Source: Patiria miniata
Taxonomy: Eukaryota; Echinodermata; Asteroidea; Valvatida; Asterinidae
Direction: 5' to 3'
NCBI RefSeq assembly: GCF_015706575.1
Contig: NW_024037064.1
Location: 15,353,606-15,417,605 of the forward strand
Length of the DNA stretch: 64,000 nt
Within the stretch, counting starts at the first letter, position 1. The number at the start of each line of letters is the position of its first letter. A program made the position numbers and the translations under genes. Positions 32,578 to 46,200 of this stretch are shown here, piece by piece. The notes below the pieces were generated by a model, which searched no databases, was not told the DNA's origin, and saw nothing but the letters and a program-made list of their open reading frames with translations.

Positions 32578-34056
32578 TTACTCGGGTGGATCACCTTTCG
32601 GTTTACCACCCGAGTCTAGAGTGGCAGCGGGGGGAGAACTACTGTCCCCCACCCGCTTGTCCGTATCCGGGCCCTGGGGCTCGGACCGGCTAGTTTGTGT
32701 GTCCCCCAAAGGTGTTGTGCGGGGGACAGCACTAATTTTGGATGACTTTGTAGGCTCATCCACTTTCATCTCAGACTCAGATGAGTCTGAGAGACATTTC
32801 CCCGAGATTTTTTTGGGGACTGCACCCGAAGAGGGAGAATCGGAGCCAGAAGAGGGATGACGAGCCCTCTTCTTCATCTTCCTCTTCCCTCTAACGGGTA
32901 AAAAACCCACCGCCCTATCTATTGCAGCCGCCTGGCAGTCAATGGCGTCGCAAGACACCACGGGCTTGGCGTTAATACCCGTGCAGTCTGCGCAGCCGGC
33001 CACATGAAAGGGCATAGCCCTCGAAATCCCACGGTCGCAATGGAAACATTCCCACGCGACCGGAGACTTCAGAGGGCCTATCTGCCTCGAGCATTGAATG
33101 CACGATGCTCGAGGCAATTCAAAATTCGACGACTCGGAACTCTCCGAGTCTGACAAATCAGACCCGGGAGTTACAGCTGGGTTGGACTTCTCCGCCGCCG
33201 CCACGTCCAAAACGGGCGTGGACTCGGGGGAAGACGGAGAAGACTCCAACCCACTAGATTTGGCAGGAGAGGATTCCGCTCCAACAGATGGTACCGGAGC
33301 AGACTTCCCCTGCACTACTACATCAGCCCACCGTTTGGTGGGCTGAACTTTCCTGGCGAAGGATTTGGGACACAGCTTAAAGCCATGCCCCTCCTCCTCG
33401 CACAAAGTACAAACCACCCTGTTGGGGCATTCCCCAGAAGGGTGGCCTACAAGCAAACATTTGTAGCACCTTACGGTACTACATTTGTTTGCCGAGTGTG
33501 TCGGGTCCCCGCACCGGGCGCACGTCCGGGTTTGGCCGGAGTGGCCGACCCAGGCGTTGCGGTTCCCAATGCGGAGAACCGACGGTATAGATTTGACACC
33601 CGACATTAAGTACTGTCGGGTGCCAGTGAATACGGCAGGTTCCTCAGGGTAGGTTTGGAATCTTCCCTTGTGGACCCTGCCGTACCTAGACAAGATGGAC
33701 CGGACGACATTGTCGTCCACGTCCATCTCAACGTACTTGACAGTGACCAGCTTCAGGCCGAATGATGATACACGGCAACCTGGAAGCCGGTCTAAAACTG
33801 GCTCAAACTTTCGAGCTAGTGCGACCGATTTGAACGTCATGTCAAATCGGCCGCCAGGTAAAGGTTGCAAGGCCTCAAGGTGAGTGGCCGGGATAATCCC
33901 GACCCCCTTGAGGGCCTTGAACACATCACTTGACGTCTCCTTGCCCCCAAAACTAAGTTCGAGGGCTCGGAGACGCCTGGCTTCGCTAGCGTTTGACGGC
34001 ATGCTAAGCCAAGAAAGAAAAAAGGAAAGGAAAAATCCGACTTGGATTTCTTTCAC
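32578..34056 (-). CDS. LINE ORF1, copy B
   Basis: 492 codons, with three CCHC knuckles and the second Cys/His cluster as in copy A. Two residue changes are seen: Arg to Gly in WADVVVQ(R/G)KSAP and Ile to Ser in DTQT(I/S)RSEP. The likely start MPSNASEARR is at 34002. Confidence 0.88.
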   Translation of the reverse strand: MKEIQVGFFLSFFLSWLSMPSNASEARRLRALELSFGGKETSSDVFKALKGVGIIPATHLEALQPLPGGRFDMTFKSVALARKFEPVLDRLPGCRVSSFGLKLVTVKYVEMDVDDNVVRSILSRYGRVHKGRFQTYPEEPAVFTGTRQYLMSGVKSIPSVLRIGNRNAWVGHSGQTRTCARCGDPTHSANKCSTVRCYKCLLVGHPSGECPNRVVCTLCEEEGHGFKLCPKSFARKVQPTKRWADVVVQGKSAPVPSVGAESSPAKSSGLESSPSSPESTPVLDVAAAEKSNPAVTPGSDLSDSESSESSNFELPRASCIQCSRQIGPLKSPVAWECFHCDRGISRAMPFHVAGCADCTGINAKPVVSCDAIDCQAAAIDRAVGFLPVRGKRKMKKRARHPSSGSDSPSSGAVPKKISGKCLSDSSESEMKVDEPTKSSKISAVPRTTPLGDTQTSRSEPQGPDTDKRVGDSSSPPAATLDSGGKPKGDPPE

Positions 34057-34336
34057 AAAAATAAAAATACCGTTACAAGCTTGTAACGGTATTGACTATA
34101 TTAAATATATACAACGAAGAGTGAGTCACAACTGCTGACTCACTCAACAAGAAGATAAATCACAGGTAGCAACTGCCTACCTGTGATTAAGAAAGAAAAA
34201 TGAACGCGGAGGCCAGGCCCCGCAGACCCGAAATTCCCCACCGGTGTAGTGCAGAGAACCCCGAGCCTACAGGCCCGCAATACCCGCGCTACGGCTCGCT
34301 CCCCGCTGCCGACCCACCACCTAGTGTAACCACCCG
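34057..34336 (-). promoter_or_regulatory. LINE 5' UTR with three hairpins, copy B
   Basis: Same three palindromes as copy A, at about 34066-34093, 34119-34145 and 34158-34188. Confidence 0.6.
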
Positions 34337-35231
34337 ATTCAACTAGCCACCGTTGTTAATAAGTGAGGCTTGAGGACGTTATACGCCATGTTATAAACAT
34401 GACCGTTATATATTACCGTATCATATAATACAAAGGGACACGTTAATAAACGAGGCATACATCGCATGCAGCTCAGGCGCGGGGGCGGGCCGCACGCCGC
34501 GGTACGTACGTACGCGCACCGTGCAAATATAATGTGCATGGGTCTGTCGATCGGTGGCGCTTTCCATTATGGCCGCTGTGTGCCTCTTTCGTACTGTGCT
34601 GATGATCGGGTTGTACATGCGAAAAAGCATGCAAAGCATTTCTAACAAAGACTAAAGTTATGAGAATGGACTTGGAGAGAATGGCATGAATTCATTCACT
34701 ACGTTTTGGAAATGTGTAGCACCAGCAGTTGATGGTAGACGAGACGGGGAGTGTGGATTCGTACACTATAGTGTAACGTTTACGAAAACAGATCAACTCG
34801 TAACTTCTAGTCGTACATGAACACCGTACGCGGACCAACTCGTACGCGACCAACTCGTACACAGGACAACTCGTATGGGAAAGAATTTCATACTGGGCCA
34901 CCACTGATATTCCTTACTATGACCTGAAATTTGTACCAAAACAGTTGTAAATCTGATGAAGAAACACTGCCCTAGGTCTAATTGAACCTTTTGTGTACTG
35001 GCCCAGTCCTAGACCCGTGGACGTCGGACGTGGCTTTTAAACTACAAGTACAACGCCACGTTCACGGGTCTAGCCCAGTCCCAGAAATCATGCAGGAGGT
35101 CTGAGTCTGAGAGGTGGCCCAGTATCATTCTTACCAAATGGCATGAATTTAATTTTGGCCAGTGTACGAGTTGGCTGGCGTACAACTAAGGGGCCTAGTA
35201 GTGAGTAGTACAAGTTTAGTTGGTTCACGTA

Positions 35232-35698
35232 TAGCCCCATAAATGTGGCCTATTTACTGGACTGCCTCCATAAACATAGGCCACACATCCACATGTACAA
35301 AATCGTGTCGATTTTGCCAAATTTTGATTTTCACATTTAGGCTTACTTGTAGGTTTTTTTTGCTTTAGAAGCATTCTCACCCTCTATATATAGGCTAATC
35401 AGAAAGTGCTGCCTTTTTCAGATGTCTAATTTTTGTGAAATTTCATGTTGAAATTTTGATACGCAAACGTGTGCAAATGTATCTGGAAATTTCACGAAAA
35501 ATGGACATCTGAAAAAGGCAGCACTTTCTGATTAGGCTATATAGAGGGTGAGAATGCTTCTAAAGCAAAAAAACCTACAAAGTAAGTCTAAATGTGAAAA
35601 TCAAAATTTGGCAAAGTCGACACGTTTTGTACATGTGGATGTGTGGCCTATGTTTACGGAGGCAGTCCAGTAAATACTAGGCCACATTTATGGGGCTA
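35232..35698. mobile_element. MULE-like foldback MITE, copy B
   Basis: 467-bp equivalent of 19596-20064, flanked by GTTCACGTA at 35223-35231 and 35699-35707. A couple of bases are lost in the A/T runs. Confidence 0.85.
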
Positions 35699-35962
35699 GT
35701 TCACGTACAGACGTAAGAGTTGTCTCGCTTGTCTTGCGTACGACGAGTTGGTTCAAGTACGACTACAAGTTGTCCTGTTGCCTTTATAATTTCAATGCAG
35801 TAGGCCTACTGCATCATGTTTGTTAGGGCAATTGTGTAGTGTAGGGTGCCTGTTTAGGTTTGATCAAATTAGAGGCAAGGTTGTTTTGTTCTACTAAAAA
35901 ATTACCTTTTTAAAGCATACATCATGTATCGTCAGACCCCCTAAAATGATGAGGATACAATG

Positions 35963-38787
35963 AATATTTCTGATGCGCATATATTACACAATATCCAATC
36001 AAAGCCCGTAAACTTGGACCCGCGACATACATATTCATGCCTTTTTTTCATGTAGCCTGCAAATTACTGTATACGCCACGAATGTTCACTCAAAAATAAA
36101 TGTCCAGGTATTTCAATTTTCAATCCCATTTTAAACCATTTCTCCAGTTTCATTCCAAACAAATGAAATATGCCGCTACATGAATGAACACTTGTTCAAA
36201 ATGATGATATATTTCCAATGTATTGCGAATGGGACAGTCATACATGTAGCTGCCGACATTTATTGTCGGTGTAACAGCGTACATTATCACGCTGCTACCC
36301 CGTGACATTCTGCCGACAGCGAATGTAGGGAACAGGTCAATTCAGACCCAGGTCAAATTGTATTCATTTCATCGAATCATGCAGGAAAACTCATATCTAT
36401 AAGTCATGTCACACCCGTATGAATTAACTGCAAGAAACAAGCTATTTAATATTGACTTTGGGATGGATACGAAACTGTCATACAGGGGCATGGTAAAAAA
36501 AATCTCTCTCTGAATTCGTACCATGTGCAACATATATCTTATACGTACGACATATGTATTTCACACGTACTTACGAATTGTATGTCGTACCATGAGAGAA
36601 GACTGTTTACCATAGCGCGTACTAATTATCATATTGGGCCTACACAGTTGCGTCAAGGCTATCCTCCGCCTCGACTTACTGTACGGCTGTTTGCGGAAAT
36701 GTGTGTGGGAGGTACATACATGCACACAAAGCACACGCAAGGGTCATTGAGGCTAACAGTATACTAGTGTGTCGCGGTGCGCGCGGTGTGCGGTAGCCGG
36801 AACAAGCTCGTATGGGAACAAGCTGATAGCCTTGGTCAAGACTAATGTAATACTAGCCCAGTTTTATTACCATTACAGGCCTACACTAGCTACGTACGGC
36901 CACGTAATTGTATGTAGGTAAAAACGCCATTCTCCAGGCAATACACACAACCCCGAAATTGGTTCTTGCACAAATAGCAAAAGAATAACAAAAACTGCCC
37001 ATTTTTATAGGATTCAATTATGGTTGTGTTTATTTATTTAGGCATACATACATACATACACTGTATATCAGATAAAAGTGACAAAAATACAAAAAAAAAC
37101 AAGTGAAAACATAATGCAAGTGCAATAAGTTGCAATAGTATTTTCAAACATGTTTAATTTATGAAAAAAAGAAAGGTTTTGGAAAAACATGTATACATGT
37201 ACATGTACATTCATTTAAATGACTCAACTACGTTATTTTAATAATTTGATGATGAAACTTTTCAAACTGTTTAATGTTTGCCTTTTTCACATGAGTAACA
37301 CCTACATGTAGATCAGATAAAAGCTGGAAAAATAACATACATACAAACAAGTAAACAAATAACGGCTTTATGTTGCAATAATATTTTCAAATACATTTAA
37401 TTTTGAAGAAAAAAAGGTTCTGGAAAACATGTATACAGGACATTCATAGTAAGTGACTAAACTACGTTGATATCAATAATTTGATGAAGCTTTGCATAAT
37501 CCATTACAAATCAGTTATATTTCATGAACCTGACCCACACTAAGCACGGATCCGGGGGGGGGGTGGTTGTTTGGGGATCAATCCCCCCCCCCCCCGACTC
37601 AAAAAGAACCTAATTTGTATAATTATAGTGACAAAAATTTGGAACCCACCCCCCTCGCTCTGATACTAAAAATTAATGTATTAAAGTGTACACTATTAAG
37701 TGATACAGTGTGCATGATCGTATGTTTTCAACAGCACCTTTAATTCAAAATATTGCACCAGCCCCCCCCCCCCCCCCTTCGATTTTGAATTGATTATTTG
37801 TGTTGACAACCAGCTTCCCCCCCCCCCCCCCCCCCCCCCCATTTTTACAGTTTTATGGAGGCCCAATGTTCGGTGAAAAAAACTGCTATATTTCAGCACG
37901 TAAGTTATTCTGACGGATCTGAAGCGCCATACCTACACATGTATTAAGGTAGTCAAGGCGCTGAAACACAATAAATCCAATTTACTCAGAAAAAAACATA
38001 ATACCAATAAAGAGAGAAAAATAGTACAAATTACAAATGATAAAATTACAAATGATAAAATAAACAACAGATATGTAGAAATGCAGCTGGTGCCTAGGTG
38101 CATTTCTCCCATATGAAGAACATGAATGTCAGCCTACATCACCAGGCATCTCCAATTGAGATGTACATGTATACATGAAGATGTGGCGAATGCACACTGA
38201 TGCCCATGCGGCTCGTGATCGGAATGCACCTAGCTCAGACTGTACTGTTGTTCAAACATGGCATGCATTGGAACCAGCATGCAATGTCTCATACCAGCTG
38301 CGTAGCAGTTGCAGCTGTTCTTTTATTAGTATTTCATAGAAGGTATATTTAATATCGCCAGAGGTACAGATTACATTACACCTGTATGTCATTGAACATA
38401 AAAGAAAAGCAATTTAGCATTTAGGGGCACTTATTACTTTTCGTTGCATTTTATTTATTTAATATTTTTGTTATTATTTGTTTTACACTGCACAAGCTAC
38501 AAGCACCATATGATCCAAAACCTTTTTTTTTTTCTTTTTGGACTTAGACTGACTAACATTTTCTGAAGTTTGGTGAATTTGTGTCAATGAGCAATCTCTA
38601 GAAGTGAAAGACTTCTTAAACGATAATTATGACATGGATCAAGTTCTCTTTTTATCAAGAAAAAATAATGGTAGCTCCAGTTAACAATTCAATTCAAATG
38701 GGGGAAAAGGTTTTAAAATTTAAATGAAAGAAAGGAAGTATCACTGAAAATACATTGTCTTGGCCCCCCCCCCCCCCTTTATCGTTT
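35963..38787. other. Copy B non-coding stretch
   Basis: Equivalent of 21229-24041. It holds the surviving right arm of the foldback (36647-36825), the two ~245-bp repeats and poly-C runs longer than in copy A (37762, 37817). No gene seen. Confidence 0.6.
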
Positions 38788-38942
38788 CTATTTCTTACTA
38801 AAGTTGCTACGCAGCTGGTATGAGACATTGCCTGCTGGTTCCCATGTCTGCTCAGTAAAACCCTTCCATTTTACTAGGTAGTATATTTTGCCACTTAGTT
38901 TTTTTCTTTCCGTCAAACACTCCACTTCATATTCATCTGAAT
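38788..38942 (-). CDS. Chromodomain exon, copy B (likely last exon of the minus-strand gene)
   Basis: Identical in content to 24042-24196: acceptor TACACAG, chromodomain core YYLVKWKGFTEQTWEPA, stop at 38788. It is the nearest recognisable downstream coding exon to the gene at 40274-49007, on the same strand and in a matching phase (codon split after base 1). I infer that it reads the methyl-lysine mark for that protein. Intervening exons may be missed. Confidence 0.6.
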
Positions 38943-40273
38943 CTGTGTATTAAAAGGGGAAAGAAAAGAGTTGCACATGAAGAGCCGCCATTTTATGTTT
39001 GGCTTATGATTAAAGGGAATATACAACATTTGCAAACATCGAAAAACAAAACTACCAAATTCTTACGACATACCTTACATGTGTACTAGGATGTTGGTAA
39101 ATGACAGTCTTAAGCATCCTGTAAAATTATGGCACCAGGTGTGAAGTCATTTTCCGGAAAAGTGGTATTTTTGTATCATTTCCAACGGTGGTTGGCCGAC
39201 TACCGTTGGAAAAACCTAACTATTTTTCCACTACTTTTTTTTTCAGTCAAAATTATGTTTGCTATTGGTTACATGTTTATGAACGGATGCAGGCCAGCTA
39301 GACTGGTTTCCTTACATTACAATTTTCCAGCATCTATAAATTGATCCATTTCATCTTTAGTTGAGTCAGGGAACCAGACTACTTGAACACTTTTGTGTTT
39401 CTTGGTTTTTTCCAGCATTTTCGGACGCAAAATTTCAAACATGTAAGTTTAACAATATTTGATCTATTATACTAACCTCTCAAATAGTCAATTTCTGATA
39501 ATTATAGCAAAAGCCAATGATGTACATTCCCTTTAAAAGAAATGCATACAGTTTTATAAACAACATTTGCTCTGGGTGTAATTTTTCAGAAATGGATAGA
39601 TTTGGGGTTACTATTTTATTGTTACACTGACTTATTTGAAGTTTTGTGTTTGCAGATGCCAGAAAACCAGTAAAAACCATTGTTTTCTTGTAGTCTGCTT
39701 CCTGGACCCCACTGAAATTGAATTGGAGCAATTTATAGACATTATGGAATTGTAACTAGGTCAGGGGACCAGACCAACTTACATGAACATACACCCGTTC
39801 ATCAAAATTCAGACTAAACATAAATGGTAAATTGGGGGCAATATTCGAATAAAAAAAAAACTGGGTTGGCTGAACAGCATTGTAAATTGATACAAAAATG
39901 CCACTTTTCTTGAAAATGTCAGCACACCAGGTGCCATGATTGTACATGATGCTTTAGACTCATTTTTTAACAGTCCAGCAACTTGTTCCATAATAATTAG
40001 GTAATTCTTTTTCTTTTTTGATGTTTGCAATGCTCAATCGGTTCTTAATCAGATGTTTAATATGCACCTATAAAGTTTGTTTCTATATCATCTGCAATCC
40101 AAACAACTGTGCAATGTTCTACAGTACCCCGTGTGGTTCATTACAGTAAGCTTTTTACGTTGACAGTAATATTAAAAACCATTACTTTCCAATTCAACTT
40201 GTACTGTATAACACAAAGCAATTTCAAACCAACCCAAGATATATTACATAAAAAAGCGGGATTGCAAGCATAC

Positions 40274-43200
40274 CTGTGGCATTTTGCTCAACCATGTGTT
40301 GAAGCAATGTCAAGTCACTTGGTGTTTCTACATGCACATCTGTTGGAGACAACAAAATTGTGACAAACTCGAAGTAATAATAAAAATAATAATAATAAAT
40401 TAAAATTTATCTACATAAAAATGATCGAAGGCGCATTACATAAAATACCACGGAAATTACATTAAAAAAACAAGAAATAAAATGAGGTACAACTTATGTT
40501 AAAAGAGGGGTAAACTACTGGAAATACAATCAAGTAATTGATAGGGCAAATTTTCACAACTCAATTAAATCACAAGTCAATCTATTGGAATCTGTCTTAG
40601 CTTATTATGTATTGTAAATTTCTAATGACACTTCTCTGACATCATTTTATCTATGATACAACACCTCAAATGTCATATCTGAACACAAATTAGAAAATGA
40701 ACATGTACATCAGGGTATTTGCTTTGTGAGTTTCACTATACAGGGTGGATAAAAAAACGAAACAGAGATATTTTTTGCTAATTGGAAGAGAAGTAGGGCA
40801 CATGTGAATCAAAGGGAGATATCCTCTGTTAGGGTTAATCTCCTCTTTAAAATGACACCCTGCTCATGTTATAACATTCACGGTTGACTGAGCAGTGACC
40901 AATTTTGTGAAAGGGTCTATTTGGAGAATTGCGCCACTTTTCGATTGTGGTTTATGTGGTGTCATTTGTCAGGCTATGGTTGCAAATCAAGACAGGTGGG
41001 AACAAAAACAGATTTCACCATGAAAAGTGGCGGAACTCTCTAAATAGGCCCTTTCATAAAATTGGTGATAATGTCAAAAAAAAAGGCCTACTTACTGCTT
41101 TTTGTTGGTTGAGCATTAAGCTGGCCAGATGGGCCATCATCCAATGTGGAGGGAGGCTGGGCAGACACTAGTATTAAAAAATAGCAAAGATGTAAAGATT
41201 TGATTATTCAGTGTAACACTTTTACACAAGACAAATTCGTACCACAAGTCCATTTTGTGGTCAAGCACGTGCTGATTGGCAGGGCTCATTCATTCACGAT
41301 TCTATATGAGCCTGTAGTCAGCAAGAATTGGATGTGTTTTGCTTCAACCTAAACGGATCTGTTTTATTATTTACATGAGTGTAATTGTCAATAATCCAAC
41401 ATTAAAGAGCAATTCAAATGTCCTTGCATGTACTCTCAAATTCAGGACTAAGAACAAAGCAAATGAAGGCTTGACTGTTAAACTCAATTCAAATGCAGCA
41501 ACTCAAGTCGACAACATTGAACAAAATCATCCGTTCAACGCATTTCACTTACTCTCAGTTTGGCCACTTCTGCAACATTTGGTTTAGATCAAAAGTTGAC
41601 CATTGCTCCAAAAATGGACTTTCAAAGTACTTGGAGTTTACTAAAAAAATAAAAACCACACATATTATCCACAATCTTTTTGCTGATATGCACTGAGCTG
41701 AAGAAATGTTTCAGAGTTGTAACGAGTCACTGATTTTTGTGACTCGAGTCGAGTCGAGTCATTTTAAAGAAGTGACTCGAGTCGAGTCATTTTAAAGAAG
41801 TGACTCGAGTCGAGTCGAGTCATTTTAAAGAAGTGACTCGAGTCGAGTCGTGTCATTAGGTCCAAAGGTTGAGTCGAGTCGAGTCGAGTCAAATATTTAG
41901 CTCGAGTCATTTCGAGTCACGAATATTTGAACACTATATTACCCAAATTTATAAAAGGAGGCCATAAGTTTAGCCAGCGTTCGAATCCAGGAACTTCATA
42001 AGAAATCGCCTAAAGCCAATGATGAAACAGCGAATAAGAAAATGTGTTAAAAAATCTGGTTCCTGGATAGTATTTTGTGCGTTCTAGAACCATGAGGTGG
42101 GAGTCTGTGACACGTATATTTATACATGACTGCTCTTCGCAAAGCGAAGTGAGCATCAATTTTGCATCGTAAGTCATTGCAAATACTTTTCACAAAGTTG
42201 TGCTTTTATTTTTGGGATTCGAGTCTATTAGCCTTCGCTCGAGTCGAGTCGAGTCATTCTGAGGAGGGACTCGAGTCGAGTCGAGTCATTTGCTCGCAGT
42301 GACTCGAGTCGAGTCAAGTCATTTACCCTTAGGGACTCGAGTCGGGTCGAGTCACCAAAAATTGTGACTCGAGTCGGACTTGAGTCGAGTCATTACAACT
42401 CTGGAATGTTTTACACATGTATCACAAAAACATAGGCCTACTTACTGCTGTTTGTTGGTTGAGCATTAAGCTGGCCAGATGGGCCATCATCCAATGTGGA
42501 GGGAGGCTGGGCAGACACTAGTATTAAAAAAGAACAAAGATGTAAAGATTTGATTATTCAGTGCAACACTTTTACACAAGACAAATTCGTTCCACAAGTC
42601 CATTTTGTGGCCAGCAAGAATTGGATGTGTTTTGCTTCAACCTAAACGGATCTGTTTTATTATTTACATGAGTGTAATTGTCAATAATCCAACATTAAAG
42701 AGCAATTCAAATGTCCTTGCATGTACTCTCAAATTCAGGACTAAGAACAAAGCAAATGAAGGCTTGACTGTTAAACTCAATTCAAATGCAGCAACTCAAG
42801 TCGACAACATTGAACAAAATCATCCGTTCAACGCATTTCATTTACTCTCAGTTTGGCCACTTCTGCAACATTTGGTTTAGATCAAAAGTTGACCATTTCT
42901 CCAAAAATGAACTTTCAAAGTACTTGGAGTTTACTAAAAAGACAAAAACCACACACAGTATCCACAATCCTTTTGCTGATATGCACTGAGCTGGAGTAAT
43001 GTTTTACACATCACAAAAACAAAGGCCTACTTACTGCTTTTTGTTGGTTGAGCATTAAGCTGGCCAGATGGGCCATCATCCAATGTGGAGGGAGGCTGGG
43101 CAGACACTAGTATTAAAAAATAGCAAAGATGTAAAGATTTGATTATTCAGTGTAACACTTTTACACAAGACAAATTCGTACCACAAGTCCATTTTGTGGT

Positions 43201-46200
43201 CAAGCACGTGCTGATTGGCAGGGCTCATTCATTCACGATTCTATATGAGCCTGTAGTCAGCAAGAATTGGATGTGTTTTGCTTCAACCTAAACGGATCTG
43301 TTTTATTATTTACATGAGTGTAATTGTCAATAATCCAACATTAAAGAGCAATTCAAATGTCCTTGCATGTACTCTCAAATTCAGGACTAAGAACAAAGCA
43401 AATGAAGGCTTGACTGTTAAACTCAATTCAAATGCAGCAACTCAAGTCGACAACATTGAACAAAATCCTCTGTTCAACGCATTTCACTTACTCTCAGTTT
43501 GGCCACTTCTGCAACATTTGGTTTAGATCAAAAGTTGACCATTGCTCCAAAAATGGACTTTCAAAGTACTTGGAGTTTAATGAAAAAATAATCACATAGT
43601 ATCCACAATCCTTTTGCTGATATGCACTGTATGAGCTCAAAGAAATATTCCACGTCACAAAAACATAGGCCTACTTACTGCTGTTTGTTGGTTGAGCATT
43701 AAGCTGGCCAGATGGGCCATCATCCAACGTGGAGGGAGGCTGGGCAGACACTAGTATTAAAAAAGAACAAAGATGTAAAGATTTGATTATTCAGTGATTG
43801 TTTTCATTTGAAGCACATTTCGGGTTGAAGCACATTACAATGTAAATGTGCATAAATGCAGTGGGGCACACAGGATTTGGCAGGAGGGGGGGGGGGCCTC
43901 ACTTTTCGAAAATAGGACACTTAGTTCATGTATCACCAGAATCAAATCTTGGGACTAATAATTAAAACTGACAACCTCGAGGGGGGGGGGGGGGTTCACT
44001 GCTTAAATGTATTGCAATTGCATTGCACATTCACCTATGTTACATGCACTAAAACAAGACAAGTTCTATCTGGTTCATTCGTGTGATGTCACCTCAGTAT
44101 AAATCATGCCCACTTCACGTTGTTAAGTAGCATTGGAACTGGAAGTTAACGCAACTTGAGTGTTCATGTAATTGTAGCAATCGGAAGTGTGCGCACATGT
44201 ATGACGTTTTTACTGAAGAACTGGTTATTTAGCTTTCGGTCAGCAAGTATGGGATATTTTGGAAATGAGCTTCACAAACAAGCATGATGAAAGTGCATCT
44301 AAAGATAGAGATGTGTTTTCACCTGTGAATTTGATAGATGGTTCTGCCTCAATGATTTTTTTGAGGGCCTCTCTCCCATAGGCCCCAGGCCTCTTCAAGG
44401 GCATCGGCAGCCCTGTGCATTCTATCTGCCCAGCCTCCAGCAGTTTGTAGCTCATCTGGCTCTTTTTGCCCAATGTTGCATCCCCTGTAGTATTAAAGAA
44501 AACATTTTTTTTGTCAATATAATATAAGGCCAAAAAAAAAGTCGCCGTAGCCATGCGCTTCGGCAAAATAAAAAAGTTTTTTTGTCTATGAAAGATGATG
44601 TCTCAAAACCGCCAAACTCACTGGTTTAACTGGAATCCTGCTGCTGCACAATTTTAACATGTTTTTAGATGGGGTTATGATGGAGAATAATTGTTAACAT
44701 GTGGCCTCTCTGGACTCCCATATTTTTGCACTAAGTTAAGTCTGGCACCATTTGCAGTCATCAGCCGACATTTAAAGCAAAAAAAAACAGGTAAAAAAAA
44801 AAAAAAACGCGTTGCCGTGCGTCTTTTTGGGCAAGTTCCATACCAGAAACTGGAGATTTTTTGGGGGGCTTAATCGAAATATACTCTTTTACCACCAAAT
44901 GTGGCACATATAGTACCCGTGTGTGGTCTATATTTAAAATGTCGTGTAATACGACAAAAATTGCAGTTAGCCAGTCCACTCCCCACTTGTTTTCCACATT
45001 CCAACTTACTGTATTTCTGATTGAAGAGCTGCTGCACTTTAACCCTGAGCTGTGATATGTCTTCAGTAACGGTGCTGGACTTGTTAACTAGGTGTTAGAA
45101 CAAATTGAAAGGAGACCATCAACATGATGAAAATATATACATGTAACTCCCTTTTTGTGTTGCAATGTTATATCTCCTCTAATGTCAGTTAAAAAGTAAG
45201 GTTTCATGAACCATTTTTTGGGGATATATCATCCTTTTTTATATCATTTGTAAAACAAAATCACGAATGTTCATAAAAGTAACGAAGGAATACGTACATG
45301 TACATTGCTATTTGTTTAGCAATCCCATTTGCATTTAACTTGTGTGTAATGTCTAAATCTCACTCAGCTTAATAGCTTCCAATGGCATCAATGGACAGGT
45401 ATCAAATCTTGTATTAAAACATGCATAACTTCTGATGGCATAGATTAATTCCAGTATTTTTTCCCCAGATGAGTGGGACAGCATTCATTGGTGTATCAAG
45501 TTGTATTCATTTTGAGATCAAAAACATTTTTTTGCAATGATTTTTTCCCCAGCATTATACATGACTTAATCAATTTCAAGGTGTCAACATTTTGAAAGGA
45601 TCTTTATTAATAATATAGACATGATGTTTCCTTAGTTATAGTTTGATTGATGTTTGGTTGAAGACCCCTGTTAGATGTACGTTTACTCAAACTTTACAAT
45701 ACACACCTCCACTAAATCCACTGGAAGCACAAAATTTGGACGCAAAATTTGTGGAAGTGGCAAGATCGACACCAACATCACTGCCATGCACTGTAGAGAT
45801 CCCTAAAGATGCACTAGTGCACACCAGTACCCAGTCCAAGCCATCAACTCTTGCACACTGCGAATAAATGTCCAACAAAATAAGCAACAAATTTGAAGAC
45901 AAAATGAGTGCTCTGTTAAAACACAAGTGAGCAATCTAGTACACAGAAGTAACCTTTGAAAGACACAATAATATGAAATTGTGAAATAAAAAGAGTGTCG
46001 TGGATCCCCTCTGATAAGACTACACAATATATTGAACTTATAATTCTTAAGTTTTGGTGGTTTTTTTGTTTTTTGTTTTTGGTTTTTTTTTTGGTCAGTG
46101 CTTGGATTAAACAAAATTTCAATCTTTCTAAGATATGTATGTCAAGATTTTTCCCTGAGGGAGTTTGTTACTGATCGAATGACAACCACCTGTAGGAAGG

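Larger units (their letters stand above)
25499..40226 (+). repeat. Tandem segmental duplication, copy B (14.7 kb)
   Basis: Second copy of 9865-25479. Its right end at 40226 (gcaatttca|aacc) leads into unique DNA that carries exons of the homeodomain/HMG gene, so this right border is probably the original one. Copy B lacks the equivalent of 20329-21228. Confidence 0.95.

Noticed and set aside
29237-34056. Second LINE copy as an independent insertion.
   Set aside because: The flanks, the Harbinger insertion point and the foldbacks are identical, so it is a segmental duplicate and not a second retrotransposition.
41720-42400. CRISPR-like or satellite array of GACTCGAGTC repeats.
   Set aside because: There are no regular spacers. 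The repeats lie inside an element with hAT-type ends and a target duplication.
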